Positions 11,801 through 26,100 of a stretch of DNA of 64,000 nt are shown piece by piece; within the stretch, counting starts at the first letter, position 1; each line of letters opens with the position of its first letter. A model generated the notes under the pieces. It was not told where the DNA came from. It was given only the letters and a program-made list of their open reading frames with translations, and did no database searches. Location: positions 17,637,148 through 17,701,147 of the forward strand of contig CAKAKS010000031.1 in NCBI GenBank assembly GCA_916700875.1, written 5' to 3'. This stretch comes from Sebastes aleutianus. Its lineage: Eukaryota; Chordata; Actinopteri; Perciformes; Sebastidae. The position numbers and the translations under genes are program-made.

Positions 11801-14800
11801 CAAAACCGAGACCTACATTGAGACCAACCTCGGTGCGCCATCCAATTCGGTGAGTTGGTATTTTTACGCATTCTTTTGCAAACACTCACGTACTGTACTG
11901 TGCCATTCTGCAACAAGTCATCACTTTGTGTACATGTTCATGCCCATGGGCACACACAGATACACACAAGGAGTATTTTATTTATATTTAACCTGGTGGG
12001 GAGCATATTTACACCTACATTTATTAGGGTATATTTGTTACTATTCTCCATTCTCACCCACTATAACCCTAACCTGACTGTAAATAAACTGTAAAACTGG
12101 ATGACAGTGATAATAAAACACTCTAAGGTGTCCTTATAGGGAAAATAACAGACTCACATTTATCATGTGTCCGTTATTTTCATGTATAAGAACACCTTAT
12201 TGTGTATCATTGTCATCATCATCATTGAGAAACCATTTGTTTATGGGGTGTCAGAGGCGAAAACAGACATGAAGTGAAATTGTTTGCTGTACTTTTTTCT
12301 CTATTCTGCCATTTTCTCATAGATGTGGGAATTCCCTATGTGTTAAAGCCTTTGATATGTGTTATTGAGTTAACGGGGACACATACAGTGCAGTTTAATT
12401 ATACATTACATACAGTATACTATATACTAATCCGTAGTGAATGAATGATGAAACAAGACTTGAATCAAACTGTAACTGTGTCCAACTCTACTGCCAGTAA
12501 ACTTGCAGAAGAGAAAGCAAAATGTTTTTTCAGATTTATGACTTATACTTTATTTTTCTGCTTTCCAAAAATCTTCCTGGAGTTGTCCCACCATTGTCCA
12601 CATTTTGTTTTATTTTTTCCAGCTGCATGTAGCTCCTACAGTATATCTCATTTTTGCTTTGATTTGCAGAGTCAAGAAACAACACCATTTATAAAAATGG
12701 TGTTGCTGTTTGGAAAAGCTGTTTCCAGTAATAAAGCTTTAACAAAGCTTTTGGTTGTTTGTGTTGTGGAGTCTGAGGCTGACAGTCAGGAAGTTTATCA
12801 ACCCCCCGCTGCCTGCTGGGTGTGATTACTGTTTGTCCTCCCTCTTTTAGTCCCTTTGGAGGTGACTGCTTGTAGTCTAGAGCGCTGGTTTTACCTGCTC
12901 ACCTTGCATTAGCTCCTTCACTCAGCTGCGAGTTCCCTCATCTATCCCCTCAGTAACAGCTGGGCACTGTGGGCTGTCTTTGACACAGACGAGACTAAGA
13001 GTGATGAATAATGCAACGGGCAGACTGTTCCTGAAAGCATCCCACAAAGCCTCAGCTTCCTCAGGAATTCTGCTGGAACATGAGAAACAGAGGTGGCAGC
13101 GCAGCAGCCTACCAAAGGAGGCAGGAGGGGATGGAGAGAGTGAAGGAGGGAGGGAGGGAGAGAGGGAGGGCTTTCTTCTGGGATTCATCTGCTTCAGGGG
13201 AGGGAAATGTCCTATGAAGTAAAGGTAGAAAATGTGAGGGCTGTTATGTGAGTAAATGGGAGCTATTTTAGGGGGCCGGATGGAAATGTAGGAGATGAGC
13301 GTTGACATTAGGGAGAGGGGAGAAGGAGTGGGAGCGGGCTGGCAGCTCAGACACACTAATGCACTGAGTGTGTTTTGGGCTCAGCCACGGTGGCTCCCTT
13401 GATGCCCGCTGCTGCCTGCCTGACACCAAGAACAGGAGGTTTTCTAAAGGACTACAGACGAGATGAAAACAGCACTAATAGACTGATGTACAGGGCTGAG
13501 AATTGTACATTTATAAGTGGAATAATATTGGGATCAATTTTGTAGTAGGGAACTAGTAGTAAGTATGAAACAATCTAATGCAATGTGTAATAGTAGAACA
13601 CGGTTTGGATTGGTTTCATTATGCAATTTTATATGCACATATTTTCCATATTGTGATGTATTGATGTAAGAAACTATCCTTATTCATAGTGTTATATAAT
13701 TTCAGCCATATCAACCCTGCCCTACTTTGGTATATGACTTTTTTGGCTCGCCAATCTTGATGAATCATCATTTCCCAAGGTTTCTTGAATATCTCTTTGG
13801 ACGTTGTTTAAGTTATGTGCCATGCTTTATATACCCGTTATTGATGCCAAGACTTTTGTTTTTGTATATTTAAAGGGTCAACTCACCAAATTCAGAGTAT
13901 TTTCTTACTTACACCTAAAGGTCCAGTATCGAGCAGTGCATATAGTTTGGGTTTTGAGATATTCGCCTTTGGCCGCCACCCCAATATAATAGAGCTGAAA
14001 TGAATGAAGGTCATGTTTTGAGTTCTTTGAACACCACAAACGAACCTCAGTTCACATCTATTGTTGGCCATGTCGGGAAGCCAGGAAGGGTCGATGTCCT
14101 TGTCACTGCTCTAGCCATTCTTGGTTTGGTTATGGCCTCCTGCTGATGTTCATCGCTGGCAGGTGGAAACAAGTGGCTGGCGATGCCATGTGTCATGGAG
14201 CACGTGGCTGTCTGTCTGTAGCCATCCAAAGTCCAACAGCAGCAGTGACGAGGACAGCAATGCACTGGGGATTGGGCATTCCAAAATAGAGAAAACTGGT
14301 AAAGAAGAATAAATGAATTGAAAGAGTCAGCAAGAAAAAAATACTTTAAACCATAGACTGTAAATAAGAAGTGGACATAGTCACCGTGACGTCACTTATT
14401 GGTTTGCGGACTGCCGCTTTGAAGCCTTGAGTTTGGCATTTTGGCTGTAGCCATCTTGTTTTTTTGCAACCAGAGGGTGGAGCTAAAAACAACCGAATGC
14501 TGAATAAGACATTTTCAGGCGACCAAAATGTTACAATTAACTTTCATGAACTGAAAACACACTGTGAAATGGTTAAAGTTTTAAGATGAAAACTCGGACA
14601 ACTTCCAGACCGGACAACGTCGTGGTACGACCTGTCAATCACAGGTAACCACGCCCTCAAGCATCCCCTGCTTTATGGTCTATTTGACTCTAAATGGGAC
14701 CATAATTTACTAAATGAACATCATGCTGTATTGACGATTACTTGAAACTAGCGATTGAGACCATAAACTCATGTTTACAATATTTACTGAGGTAATAAAT

Positions 14801-17800
14801 CAAGTGAGAAGTAGGGTCATTTTCTCATAGACTTCGATACAATCAGACTTCTTTTTGCAACCAAAGGAGTCGCCCCCTGCTGGCTGTTACATAGAATGCA
14901 AGTTTAAGGCACTTCCACATTGACTTCACTTTTCAGACCGTGGAGTTGCCAACTGCTTTGAACTGACCCTTTAAGTAAACTGGAGCCCAGGATGTTGGCA
15001 GGGTATCAGCATTCAGGCTGTCCTGACCACAAGGACTCCCCTTCTCTCTGAGTCCCCCTTCCCCCCCGTGATGTCTCCATTGAGAGGCACTGCCCCGTGC
15101 TATAATTAATCACAGGGCCCAGGCCATGAGTGTACACCATGAATAGGCCACCGCCACTGTCTAATGGCCGGGGTCTGGCCAACCTGAATAAAGTGTGTTT
15201 ATCTCATGGTGACCTAGAACAGAAGTTAAACAGGCGTTAGTAATGTGCCTTCAGTCAGTCAGGGAGAGGACTCCTCATAAGGAGGAGGAGGAGAGGAGAA
15301 GATGCTATCGTTCACTAATCCTGGGGGTGTTTCTTTATATACCTTTATTCTATGTATTCCTCTCCTTCTCTATCATCCTGTCTTTGTCTCATTTCTGGAC
15401 GGCTGTTCTACCGTCTTATGCCTTAATTTATATAAAGGTTTAGTTTCTTATCTTTTCCCGAGCTTAAGGCAGGAAGCGGTGCTGTTATTTGGATGATAAT
15501 TAGCTGATGATTCATCCTCGCTCCAGCATATAAGGACTGCTTCTTCTTCTTTTTTCCAATCTAAAAAATGTGGGACACTTGAGTAATTCATTTTCATACT
15601 GATCTGTACGAGTACCCGAGTTTCCCTCTGTTGTCACGCCAGTATAGTCTGGTTCAAGCTGAATAATGAAAAATTGAAAGGCAAATCTTTCGTCTCCCCT
15701 CCTCGAGTGATGAAAATTTCATAGGACAGTATGCAAGCCTGGCATTTCTCTAAGTTGCTGGGTTGATCGACCATGACGGGGAAAGCACGTGTGGCCGTAA
15801 ACTCTTTGATTTGCTGGGAATGAAGACGTTTCTTTTTGTGGCAGGTATTTAGAAATCTGCTATAGGAGCTAAAACTTAAACTTTCTTCTCTCGCTCTCTG
15901 TCTCAAGTTTCAGCTTTTTGCGTCCTATTTTTTAGCTGCGATCTTCAGAGTAGAAGAAGAGGTTGAGCTGTGAGATATTCCCAGGTGGACTTTTTTTTTT
16001 TACTGATACATGGAGGTTAATGTAATTCCCTCACAGGTCACAGCGGGCTCCTCCATTGTGGCCCGATAACATCCTAAATGCTGTTCTGTGACTTGAACAT
16101 TAAGTACAGTAACGTGATGCCGGAGGATTGTTGCAGGGAAGTGTAAGCTCCTCTCCCCTGTCATCTCCACAGACAGGCGCAAAGAAACCAGGTCAGTGTA
16201 AACACGGCTAAGATAGCCATACAACATTCATGAGGCTCGCCATGTTTAACGAGAACCCTGGGACTTGTATTCTTATGAGGAGGGGTGGCTGGACCGTGAC
16301 GCACACCGAAGCCCCTTTTTTTTTTTTTGCTTTTCTTTGTTTTGGCCGGGGCCGCGCTTTGGAATGAATTAGCCAAATCTGTTTATGTGTTTTTGAGGGG
16401 GAAACGCAGCTCACGAAAAGCTGTCGCACCGAGCTGCGTCGTCCACGTCTCCCACGGAGATCAGATGCTGAAATATTCATAAGATGCCTGTTTTCTTTCT
16501 CCCCCTGAAGAAGGAAAAAAGAGACGACTTTCCGTTTTCAAAAACAGTGTAGGCTTTGTGTCTGGTTTAAGTTTTTCATATCTGTGATACTCTGCAGTCA
16601 GTGTGAGTTTCACACCGTAGGGAGGGAACGTGGAGGAGAGGAAGGGATAGTCTTTGGCCCGCGTATTATAAAAGGAGAGTGTGAGCGGAGGGATGTTTTC
16701 TCCTTCATCTCGAACTAATCTTCTCTTGAGAGCCGCAGTTGATGTGGGGATCCTCCGAGCTTTGAGCATCGATCGGTGGGATTTGGCAGAAGGAAGTTGG
16801 GGAGAAGTTGCTGACTGTTTTTGTCAGAGTGCGAGTTCACACAGGGATGCTTAGAATTTAAGGATGTTTACTTGATTTAAAATTATGCACAAAAGCGTGT
16901 GCACAAAGTCTTTGTTTGCACACATGCATATCAAGGGGTATGTGCTCTTGGGATGATGGCAAATTACTCGTCAGAGATTGACAGTATTGTTCTGTTTTTT
17001 TTTTTTCCCTACCCAGATGGATTTACATTTTAGTGAGTTAGTCATACTGTATGTGTGTTGCATCAGTATTCCACCACTGCTCGTAAACTCCCTGTTGGTC
17101 AAAGAATAATGTCTCCCATTCTGATGAATCGAGACAGTTAAGGACAAGCAGTCCTTGTCTCTGGACTGGTGCTTCAATTGCACACAAATGATCATCTTAA
17201 AGAGGACCTATTATGCTTTGGTGCTTTTTTCCCTTTTCTTTAGTGTGTTTTATAGTTTTTTGTGAAAGGTCTGCAAAGTTACATTGCCAAAGGGAGTTAC
17301 TCTCCCCCACAGAAACACTGCTCCTGAACTGCCTGAAACGCCTTGCTCGAGGTCCTGCCTTTTCTTCTGTAACGTGGTGATGTCACCAAGTAACACATTT
17401 GCATAATACCTGCCAAGCGGTTAGTTTGGCATGCCGTCAAACAAAGCTAAAGCTTAAAACAAACAAACTTAAAACGTTTCTTGAACATTAAAGCATGTAA
17501 ACATGTTCTAGTAGATGTAATGTAAGTTCTAAAATTCTGTCTGCAGCCTTGTTCAATGGTAAATGTGAGTTTACTTGATTCCAGGGGAGCTGAAATTCTT
17601 GTAATCAAATGCAAACGTTTGTGTAAAAAGATAAATTGTTCTGCAATTGAAGACATTTGATGGAGCTTGCTTTCTTTGACACTAACTGTAAATGTGCTAG
17701 ATTCACCGCTGAGATTACACTTAACGCTATTTAGCAGCCAAAGCGAAGAGAGGCTTTTTAAAAGCATATGCATTATGCCTTACATAAGATACATTAAAAT

Positions 17801-20800
17801 AATAGATATGTCTATGTAAGATCCTTCGTTGGCCTTTCTTCCAGCTTTTATGCTCACCTCTCCTCGAGCCCTAATAGATCTAATGTAGCGAAATCAATGA
17901 AGGATTGAAGCTTTCTCCTTGGTTCACCTTTTATTTCACAGAGGAACTAGTCAGTGTTCCTATTTCCAGCACTAAATGGACAATGCACAGCGGCGTCCAT
18001 TAGCCAGCCCAGTCCACTACCAAGAACTGCTTGTTTTTATCATTTATCAAAATCTCAGAAATGTTGACCTTGAATAACGACAATTAATCTTTTTGAAAAT
18101 GTATTAAAAACTTGGAAATATAAAAATAGATACCCGGTAATGAATTCATATTAGCATTTGATAGATAATGATAGCGGACATTTGTTTCAGGCATGTGCCC
18201 TGGAGAATAGTCAGTCAGCTATCATTATACGTTTTACTGTGAGTAAATATGAATAATCATTATACACGATCATTTGCTGAGTTTTCTATAGGCCTGCCCA
18301 GCCTGATAATAAAGTCCCGTTGGAGCTCCTTAGCGCTTGTTATGTTGTGAAGTGTCAGTGGAGTGTCAGGAGGGGCCTCTTGAGCTCCACTAGCTCTCCG
18401 AAAGGCTGATTTGTGTGTCGGCTAAACGGTCCCCAAAGAAAGAGCCTGCTTGGTGAAAGTCATTTTTTTTTTCCTTTCACCGGCAGCTCTCTGCAGGTAT
18501 TTCCTCCACAAGCTGGGACAGAATCACTGTTTGTTTTGTCTTCCTACTTGCTCCTCTTCAGAGGATATTATTCATAGCATAGTACTCATGTAAGCGTGAT
18601 ATGTGTGTGTTGACAGGTGGTTCAACCTGACACCAGGCTCTCAGCCAAGAAGAGACACCTAGACTAAAACAAAAAATATGACACCTTTTCATTTCATACT
18701 TACTTCGAGGATTTATGTGTGTTTGTGTGTTTCCCTGCAGCCCAACGACCCGGTGACAAATATCTGTCAGGCGGCCGACAAACAGCTCTTTACCCTGGTG
18801 GAGTGGGCCAAGAGGATCCCCCACTTCTCTGAGCTGCCACTCGACGACCAGGTCATCCTTCTACGAGCAGGTCTGTCAAGAAAAGGGCTTAAACCGGGTC
18901 ATAAAAAAGCCAACAAACAATGACAATGACTGATGATGATGATTTTGTTCCATAATGACCTCTCCAGTAAACCTCTGGCAAATGCTCCATGACTAGATTG
19001 CAGGCTTCCTGGTAGCCTTATGAGAATACACTGTTTACCATTGGCAGAGCATTTTGGCAAATATTTCTTGGGCGTTACCCACATAATCAGCTGTGCTGCT
19101 CATCCCACAAATGCATGATCCTTACAAGTTGGACATCATTGTGAAGGTAAATAAACAGGCTTTCCAACGATGTAAAGTACAATGCCAATTAGCATTGTCA
19201 CAACAGAGAAATAATCCACCAAACACAAGTTTCCAAACTTTTTTTTCCCAGTTTATTTGCAGATGAGCATTTCGCATTTTCGTGTTGTTTATTCATTATG
19301 CCCTCGGTGTGTAAAAGCCTATACACCCCTACATTCAAAAGCTACAGCTTCCATGACACTTTGACAACCTGTTAACCAGAACCATAGAATATGTTGCTGT
19401 TTAATCTTGTTAAAAAGGACGAGGTGTTTAATTTTTATAATCCTAAATAAGAGTAGATATACCCACTGATATTAGAATATAAACAGAAAAATCCAGAAAC
19501 ACGTTTTAGCTGTTGAAAGAAACCATCTATGGGAAAACACAGATACTAGTGCTAGCTGTTGATCTGTATCTAGGTAAGAAAATCTAAGCAAAAACAACAC
19601 TTGAATAGACTAATCGGACTATAACTATGAATAACTGTCTTAGCCACGTGACTCAGACCCACCAAGGTCAGCTCATTGTGTGTATCTGCTGTATGCAGAA
19701 AAGCAAGCTAACCGCTCAGGATCACAGAAGCAGCCACGTAAAACACAGAGTGAATCATCTGTCACTTCTCTTACATTCACTAACATCACATGCACGGAGG
19801 TCTTTTGGGTTCTTTCAACACATTGCCCTTGTTGCCTGCTTGTCGCTCCAAATTACACCATTCTATTCTAAATCCACCTTGAGGGGGAAAAAAAATGCTA
19901 TTACACACCCATCCCATACCCTGAAAGGAAAAAAAAATCCTCCCATAATTCCTTATCCTGAGCACATCCAATGATGGAGAGACTTCAGCAAAGCAGAGAG
20001 AGACATTATTCTGGAGAGCTCGTCTCTTCTCGGCTCTCAGGTTTTCTATAAATAACCGCTTTAGTTCTGCTGTATCACAGATAAAAGCATCCCGGCTCCT
20101 CTCATACCCGACTCAACTCTGGGGAGAAGAGGCGAGTGTTGCCAGGCAGAACAGTTAAAGGAGCCCTGTCACTCAGAAGGCAGCGTCTTGTGTCTTCGGC
20201 GCTCCCCGTGTCAAGCCCCTGCTTTGGCACATCAAGCCTGTTGTCTTTATTGTGATGGCAGGCGCAGTTCATCCCTTTTACACGCTTGTCTCCTCAGAAA
20301 GCGTGATTCAAACGTCTTCGTAATAACCTGATGCCTGCGCTTGAGAAAGCTGCACGCTTTTACCGCGCAGCTTAATTGATTCATTGGAATTCCCCCTTTG
20401 TTGTCAGTTTCATTTTGGCTGAATACTGTGTGAACTTTTGTACCGGGATTTGCCTTTTTTTTCCCCTCATACTTTCCCTCGATCTCTTTCCCAAATCTCT
20501 GCCGCAGGTTGGAATGAACTCCTCATTGCATCATTTTCGCACCGTTCGATAGCAATTAAAGATGGGATCCTGTTGGCGACGGGGCTGCACGTCCACCGCA
20601 ACAGCGCCCATAGTGCCGGAGTGGGAGCCATCTTTGACAGGTCATTATTACCATATACTTAACTTTGTTGTCTTTAAATTAATGCTGAGTGCAACCTACT
20701 GCTACCACTTTTAATAATATTTTTCACAAGTGGTTTGTGAATTGTAACTAATGGCTTTATTAGTGGTTAATTAACAACTAATACATGTTTTAAAGGTCTG

Positions 20801-23071
20801 TTATAAGCCATTAATAATGGCTTTTGCAAGGTTTTGAAAAATTATTTTGACCATTGTTTGTATTCCTCCAGCATGATTTGCTTTGTCGTTTTAGGTATCT
20901 CAAAAGTTGACCATATTAATGCCTTATTACTGGTCTATAAAGCATTCATAAATGCTTTATAGACCTAACTATTTAGTGATTTAGTAACGTATACACCCTT
21001 TGTTAAGTAAGCCTAGAAAGTGGTGAGATTTTAGGCATACCTAAGAAGTAACTTATGCTTTATTAATGTTAATAAATCTTTCTTCAATGATGTACCAATC
21101 AGTAATAGGCCATCAATAATGCCGTAATGCCTGCCAGATTGTGACACAAATCTATTTTATCAGTGTATACTGGATACTCCTACAGCATAACTTGCTATGT
21201 CTTCTTAAGTAGCTCAAACATTATTAACGCCTTATTACTGATCTATAAAGCCTTAATAAATAATCTATTAACTACTAATAAATCTTTAGATACAACTTCT
21301 AACACCGTTTAATAAGTATGTTTTATTAGAAAGTGTTTTACAGCATATGACATTTTGTTTTCCTCCACTGAAATAATACACATAGACTGGAAGTCATGAA
21401 AGGCAAAGCAGCACAGGAGACTATTGATTGACTCCACTATATTAAATATGTACACCTGTACGCATCAGGGGGGCCTCACCGAAACGCTGAACTGCTCAGA
21501 AAATGTCAAAACCCCCAAAAAATCCATGCACAAATCACTCACAGTGAAGTCAGGCATGGTCGGGAACCACCCTGGTGACGGTTATTGACATCCCAGCTGT
21601 CTGACAGACTGAAACCTCACAGGAGTCTGCCGTGTCTGTTCAGCAGCATCACACCTGGAGCTGAACACAGATAGGCTACTGAATTTGGAAAGTCATAGAG
21701 GATGCTAGGGCTGCACATTTAATCGGATATTAATCGTCATCACGATTTTGGCTTCCCACAATTAAATGAACATGATTGACTGCGATATTAATGTTTAAAA
21801 TGCTCCACTCAGAAAACTACATAAATCAATTTCATCGGCACACAGCGGCACAGTCAGTAACGTCACACGGTGTGGAGGTTCTTCAGCGTGAGTGAAGAGG
21901 ACATAAAGCTGCAATTTGTCACAACTGTAAGTCCCATATAAGCCGATGGGGAAATAACCTAAAAGCATTTGAAATAACTAACTTAATCAGACTCTTATTA
22001 TACTGTCATTCATTCCCATGATGCTGCTTAATCACAGTGACCGACTCGTCTGCCGACGACACGGAGCTAAACAGCTAACGTTAACGGAGATTCCATTCAG
22101 TTCCATTATGGTACATTCAAGCTCTACTCAGTAAAAAGGAGTATTTGTGGATAGTAAATTATAAAGCTATCATGATGAGTTCAAATGTAATCTTGTAAAA
22201 TGAAGTTTTTGGCGAGAGACTTGAATAAATCCAGTTGTTCAAGGGAGATGTTTTCACAGCAATATAAAATAGATATTAGAGAGGGAACTATGACCTGATT
22301 AACTTCATAACACTAGTTCTAAGCAGATTATAATATATAATTAGAACTACTAATGGCAAGACCTTTTTAATCAAAGCAAATATTTAAATAAAAATACAAT
22401 TATGTATTTCCTAATCATTTGAATGTTGTTGTTTTTTGTAGATGACAATAACAAAGTGAAAGGATAATATTTAGCTGACGGTTTGAATGTAGCGCAGCAT
22501 GCAAGTGAAAGCAGCACTCCGTTTATTTATATGTGAAATTTCAATAAAAATATTTTGTCCCTAAAATCTACGAATAATTGTTAATCTCAATATTGATCAA
22601 AATAATCGGGATTATCATTTTGGCCCAGATGATTTATTTAGAAAATTAAAATTGCAGTTGTAGTGTTCAGTACAAGCTCCTGAAGAATCAGGGATCAAAC
22701 AGAGCTGTCAGTTACAGGTGCCGTCATCAAACCCACATTATCAGCTGTCTATCTTTTGAATATACGTTTCTTCTTCTCAGTGTCTCTGCCCCTCACCGTC
22801 ACCCATCACGAGCCTCTGTGCTCAGTCATCGGCGTTCACAGCCCCGGGACATATCCCAATCTCTGGCATTAACTGTGGCAAGCATTAAGATGCAGAGAAC
22901 CGATAATGTTTCTTTATCTACTCCTCTCTCTCTTCACCATACAAATGAAGACACTGATTAACTTAAACACTTCAGTCTTTTATTTTATTTTTATTTATTT
23001 TTTTCTCTAACCCTGTTGTTCCTCCTCAGAACAAATTGAATTAGAATGAGCCACAATTGACTTTACAATCC

Positions 23072-23103
<32 letters not shown>

Positions 23104-26100
23104 GGGAGCGAGAGGGAAAATAAAGAGCGCCGAGGAGAGGGTGTGACCGAGTCAAAGAGGGGTGAGGAGTTCGAGCGGCTCCACTCACCCGACACTCCCA
23201 CCAGTGATGTCACACACAGACAGTGGGAGCGCTGGTGTTAGATTACAGCTTGTGTTTACTCTGTGGCTTTCCTTTTATGAAAACCAAGTACTAAATATAA
23301 TTACTTTGCTGGGTTGTAAACTTTTCCACTGATCTAACTGTGCCTACGTGGGCTGAGCGTATGTGTGCCTGTGTGTATTTGTTTTTAAATAGAACTGAGC
23401 TGGATAGTCATTAAAATCAATTTTTAATGTCTGGATCTGGATAATTCACAGTGGTTTTTCGTTTACAAAAATGTTCCAATTAGATGTGATCTAAACATTT
23501 CTGGCATTCGGTTGTCTGATATAACACAAAAATACTTTTGGATTTTGAATGACCCTAATCTCTGACTTTTTTTTGTCTCCTATGTGCAGAGTGCTCACAG
23601 AACTGGTGTCAAAGATGAGGGACATGCAGATGGACAAGACAGAACTGGGGTGCCTTCGAGCTATAGTCCTTTTCAACCCAGGTAACTATCACTACATGGA
23701 AGCTTGCATTTGCTGTGGCAGGTGAAAGAAGCTGTAAATTGGGAGTTTCAAAGATGAGTGTTTTTTAAAAGAGCGTGCACTGTTTGCACACTGTCTTTTT
23801 AATGCTAGTTTCAATTTCACTTTGAACCAAATCAATGAGAACACAGTAGGTAAATGTCTGGAAGCTGTTGTAGGAAAAGTGTAACGTAGCATAACTGGCT
23901 GTGATTTGAGTTTAAAATAACAACTTAAAGGGTTACCAAGCTACATTTTAAAGGGTAGCTTCGCTATTTTTCAACCTGGACCCTATTTGCCCATGTTTTT
24001 TTGTCTAAGTGACTAATAGGGACAACAATTTCTGAAATTAGTCCAGTATTGATGGAGAGCGCTGTAGACGGCAACCGCTCGCGGGCTGCAATGTGATCCT
24101 ATTGGGGCAAGCTGGCACCGTCAGTTAAGTCCACTAAAAGTGCTTGTTTTTGCCATGACAGGCTCTGATTGTTATTATAAGTGTCTGACATTATGGAAAG
24201 AGTCTCGCTCAAGGAGAAGTTCCGATCTGAAATCTGGCGAGGTGATGTGTTGCCAGAGGACAAAGTCAGTATAGCCACCCCTATTTATTTGAGCCAGACT
24301 ATACGGATATTCAGATTTCACAACGAGACTTCTCATTGAGCAGGACTTGGACACTATAACAAACAGACCAATCAGATCAATTTTGTGAAAGCACCCTTAG
24401 TGAACGTAACGCTAGATTGACGCCGTCACTTGCCCTCGGAACTTGTTAAGCGGCTGCCGGTTACAGCGTTCTCCCTCAATACTGGAACAGTTTCATAAGT
24501 GTCACTTAAACACAAACATCTGTATGTGCTGTAGGGCTGCCACTGTTTCTAACTATAACCAAGAGAAAAAAAAAGATTCAGCTGTTATTATTATTATTGC
24601 TAAAATAGAATATGACTCATTAAGGACTTGACGCTTAGTGACACTCCACCTAAAATCTATATTTGAGTATCAAACTCGCTCCTCCTGTATGCTTGACAGA
24701 TGGCTGTAAATAGGTTCTTTACTGACGCAGCCGGAATTCGGTTACAATCGATTCCAACGGCAACAACTTTTCACAGCAGGAAGAAAAATATGAAAACATC
24801 CAGAGAAGCTTCTTGAACCACCCCTTGCAGCATAATCCACTCTCTCCACTGCCCCATCGGTACTCTGATTCTATTCATCCATTCAAGCATTTTTTGTCTT
24901 AAGAAACTTTTAAACTAACCGTTGTCGGTCCAAAATAAAGACAGATTTAGCATCTGCATGGCTTATTTCTCACATAAAATGTTTGATATAAGAGAAGACA
25001 TTTTCCAAACGAGCCGCCATGTTGGTTGCGGTTTGAAAGCTGGGAGCAGCAGCACACGAGCAAAGAACATAAATTGATACTCTTTGCCACGAGGGAAAGC
25101 GTCCGTCCAATCAGGTGCCTTGTGCCTGCGTCTAGTGGCAGCCCATCAAGCGTCCAATGCTTGGAAGCGAGGCGATCACTCGCGCAGGTGAGTGGAACCA
25201 CTGACTTTTTCATTTTCAAAGAGAAACGGCCAATGAGGAAACTCCAACACTCGGCTGACCAATCGTATAACTTCATCGCTCAGTGACAGATTTTGCGTTT
25301 GTAAGGCTGGTCCTCTGCGGTCCAGCCGAAAAATTAAACATGTTACCATTGGGATCCGTGATTTTTGGAGTGAGGAAACTACGTTTTACGTCGACCTTTC
25401 AATCCAAAGAGTTTTGATACTGTTAAATTTTGGGTGGAGTATCGCTTTAAGTTTTGGACTTGTGACTCAGCTTGACCTCATTAATGTAACTTGAGGATTG
25501 GGAACTGGCTTTTGACTTTCTCATGTTTTCTTTGAACTTGACTTTGGACTTCTCTTGTGAAATTGAGACTTGTAAAAGTAATGTGCTTCCACCTCTGCAT
25601 AAGAAAAGCTGATACAGTGCATATTCTATTGATGTGCATGTGCTGATGGTAAACCAATGGATTCTTTATTTAATAATACGACATCCTACTGTGATTTTTT
25701 TTTATGGCATTTTCCTGGCCAAAAAAAGCTTATGGCAGCGTGTTTTCTTTAATTGAGGCCCATGTGTTGCCAAGGCATGTGTCACGCCTGCTATCTGTGT
25801 GTGCTGTTCTGTATTTAAACCTCATCCACATGGCACCAAAGTAAACTAAACCAACCCATGAATGTGACCCAGGTTTTTAATGACTCAGTGCGGGAGCCTC
25901 CCTCCGTCCCTCTGGGGCCACTGTGGAGCCGCTCACCCCAGACACACTGATCCTCTGTGTTCGGCGTTTTGTTCGGGCCGCATCCAGGCCCACTGGCCCC
26001 GGTTCACGTCTCGGCCTGATTCCTTGTTAATTAGGGGTTCACAAGACTGGTCTGACGGAGAAAGCAAAGGGTGGGGTAGGGGGGGGGGGTGTAGGAGGGG

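Larger units (their letters stand above)
11850..18740 (+). other. rxra intron (6.9 kb)
   Basis: Holds a 118-bp imperfect palindrome (12100-12217), a composite TTAA MITE (13870-14974) and a truncated MITE (17197-17535). I see nothing coding in the remainder; a 144-residue antisense frame near 13 kb is low-complexity and proline/serine-rich. Confidence 0.7.
20641..23589 (+). other. rxra intron (2.9 kb)
   Basis: Mostly repeats: an AT-rich internally repeated region (20690-21335), a hAT-like element (21707-22630) and a GA microsatellite (23073-23103). No coding signal. Confidence 0.7.

Noticed and set aside
11635..11916. Antisense and shifted frames over the rxra hinge exon
   Set aside because: Shadows of the true exon; the + strand frame continuing rxra is unambiguous.
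12922..13356. 144-residue antisense frame
   Set aside because: Low-complexity Pro/Ser stretch reading the complement of GGGA repeats within an rxra intron.
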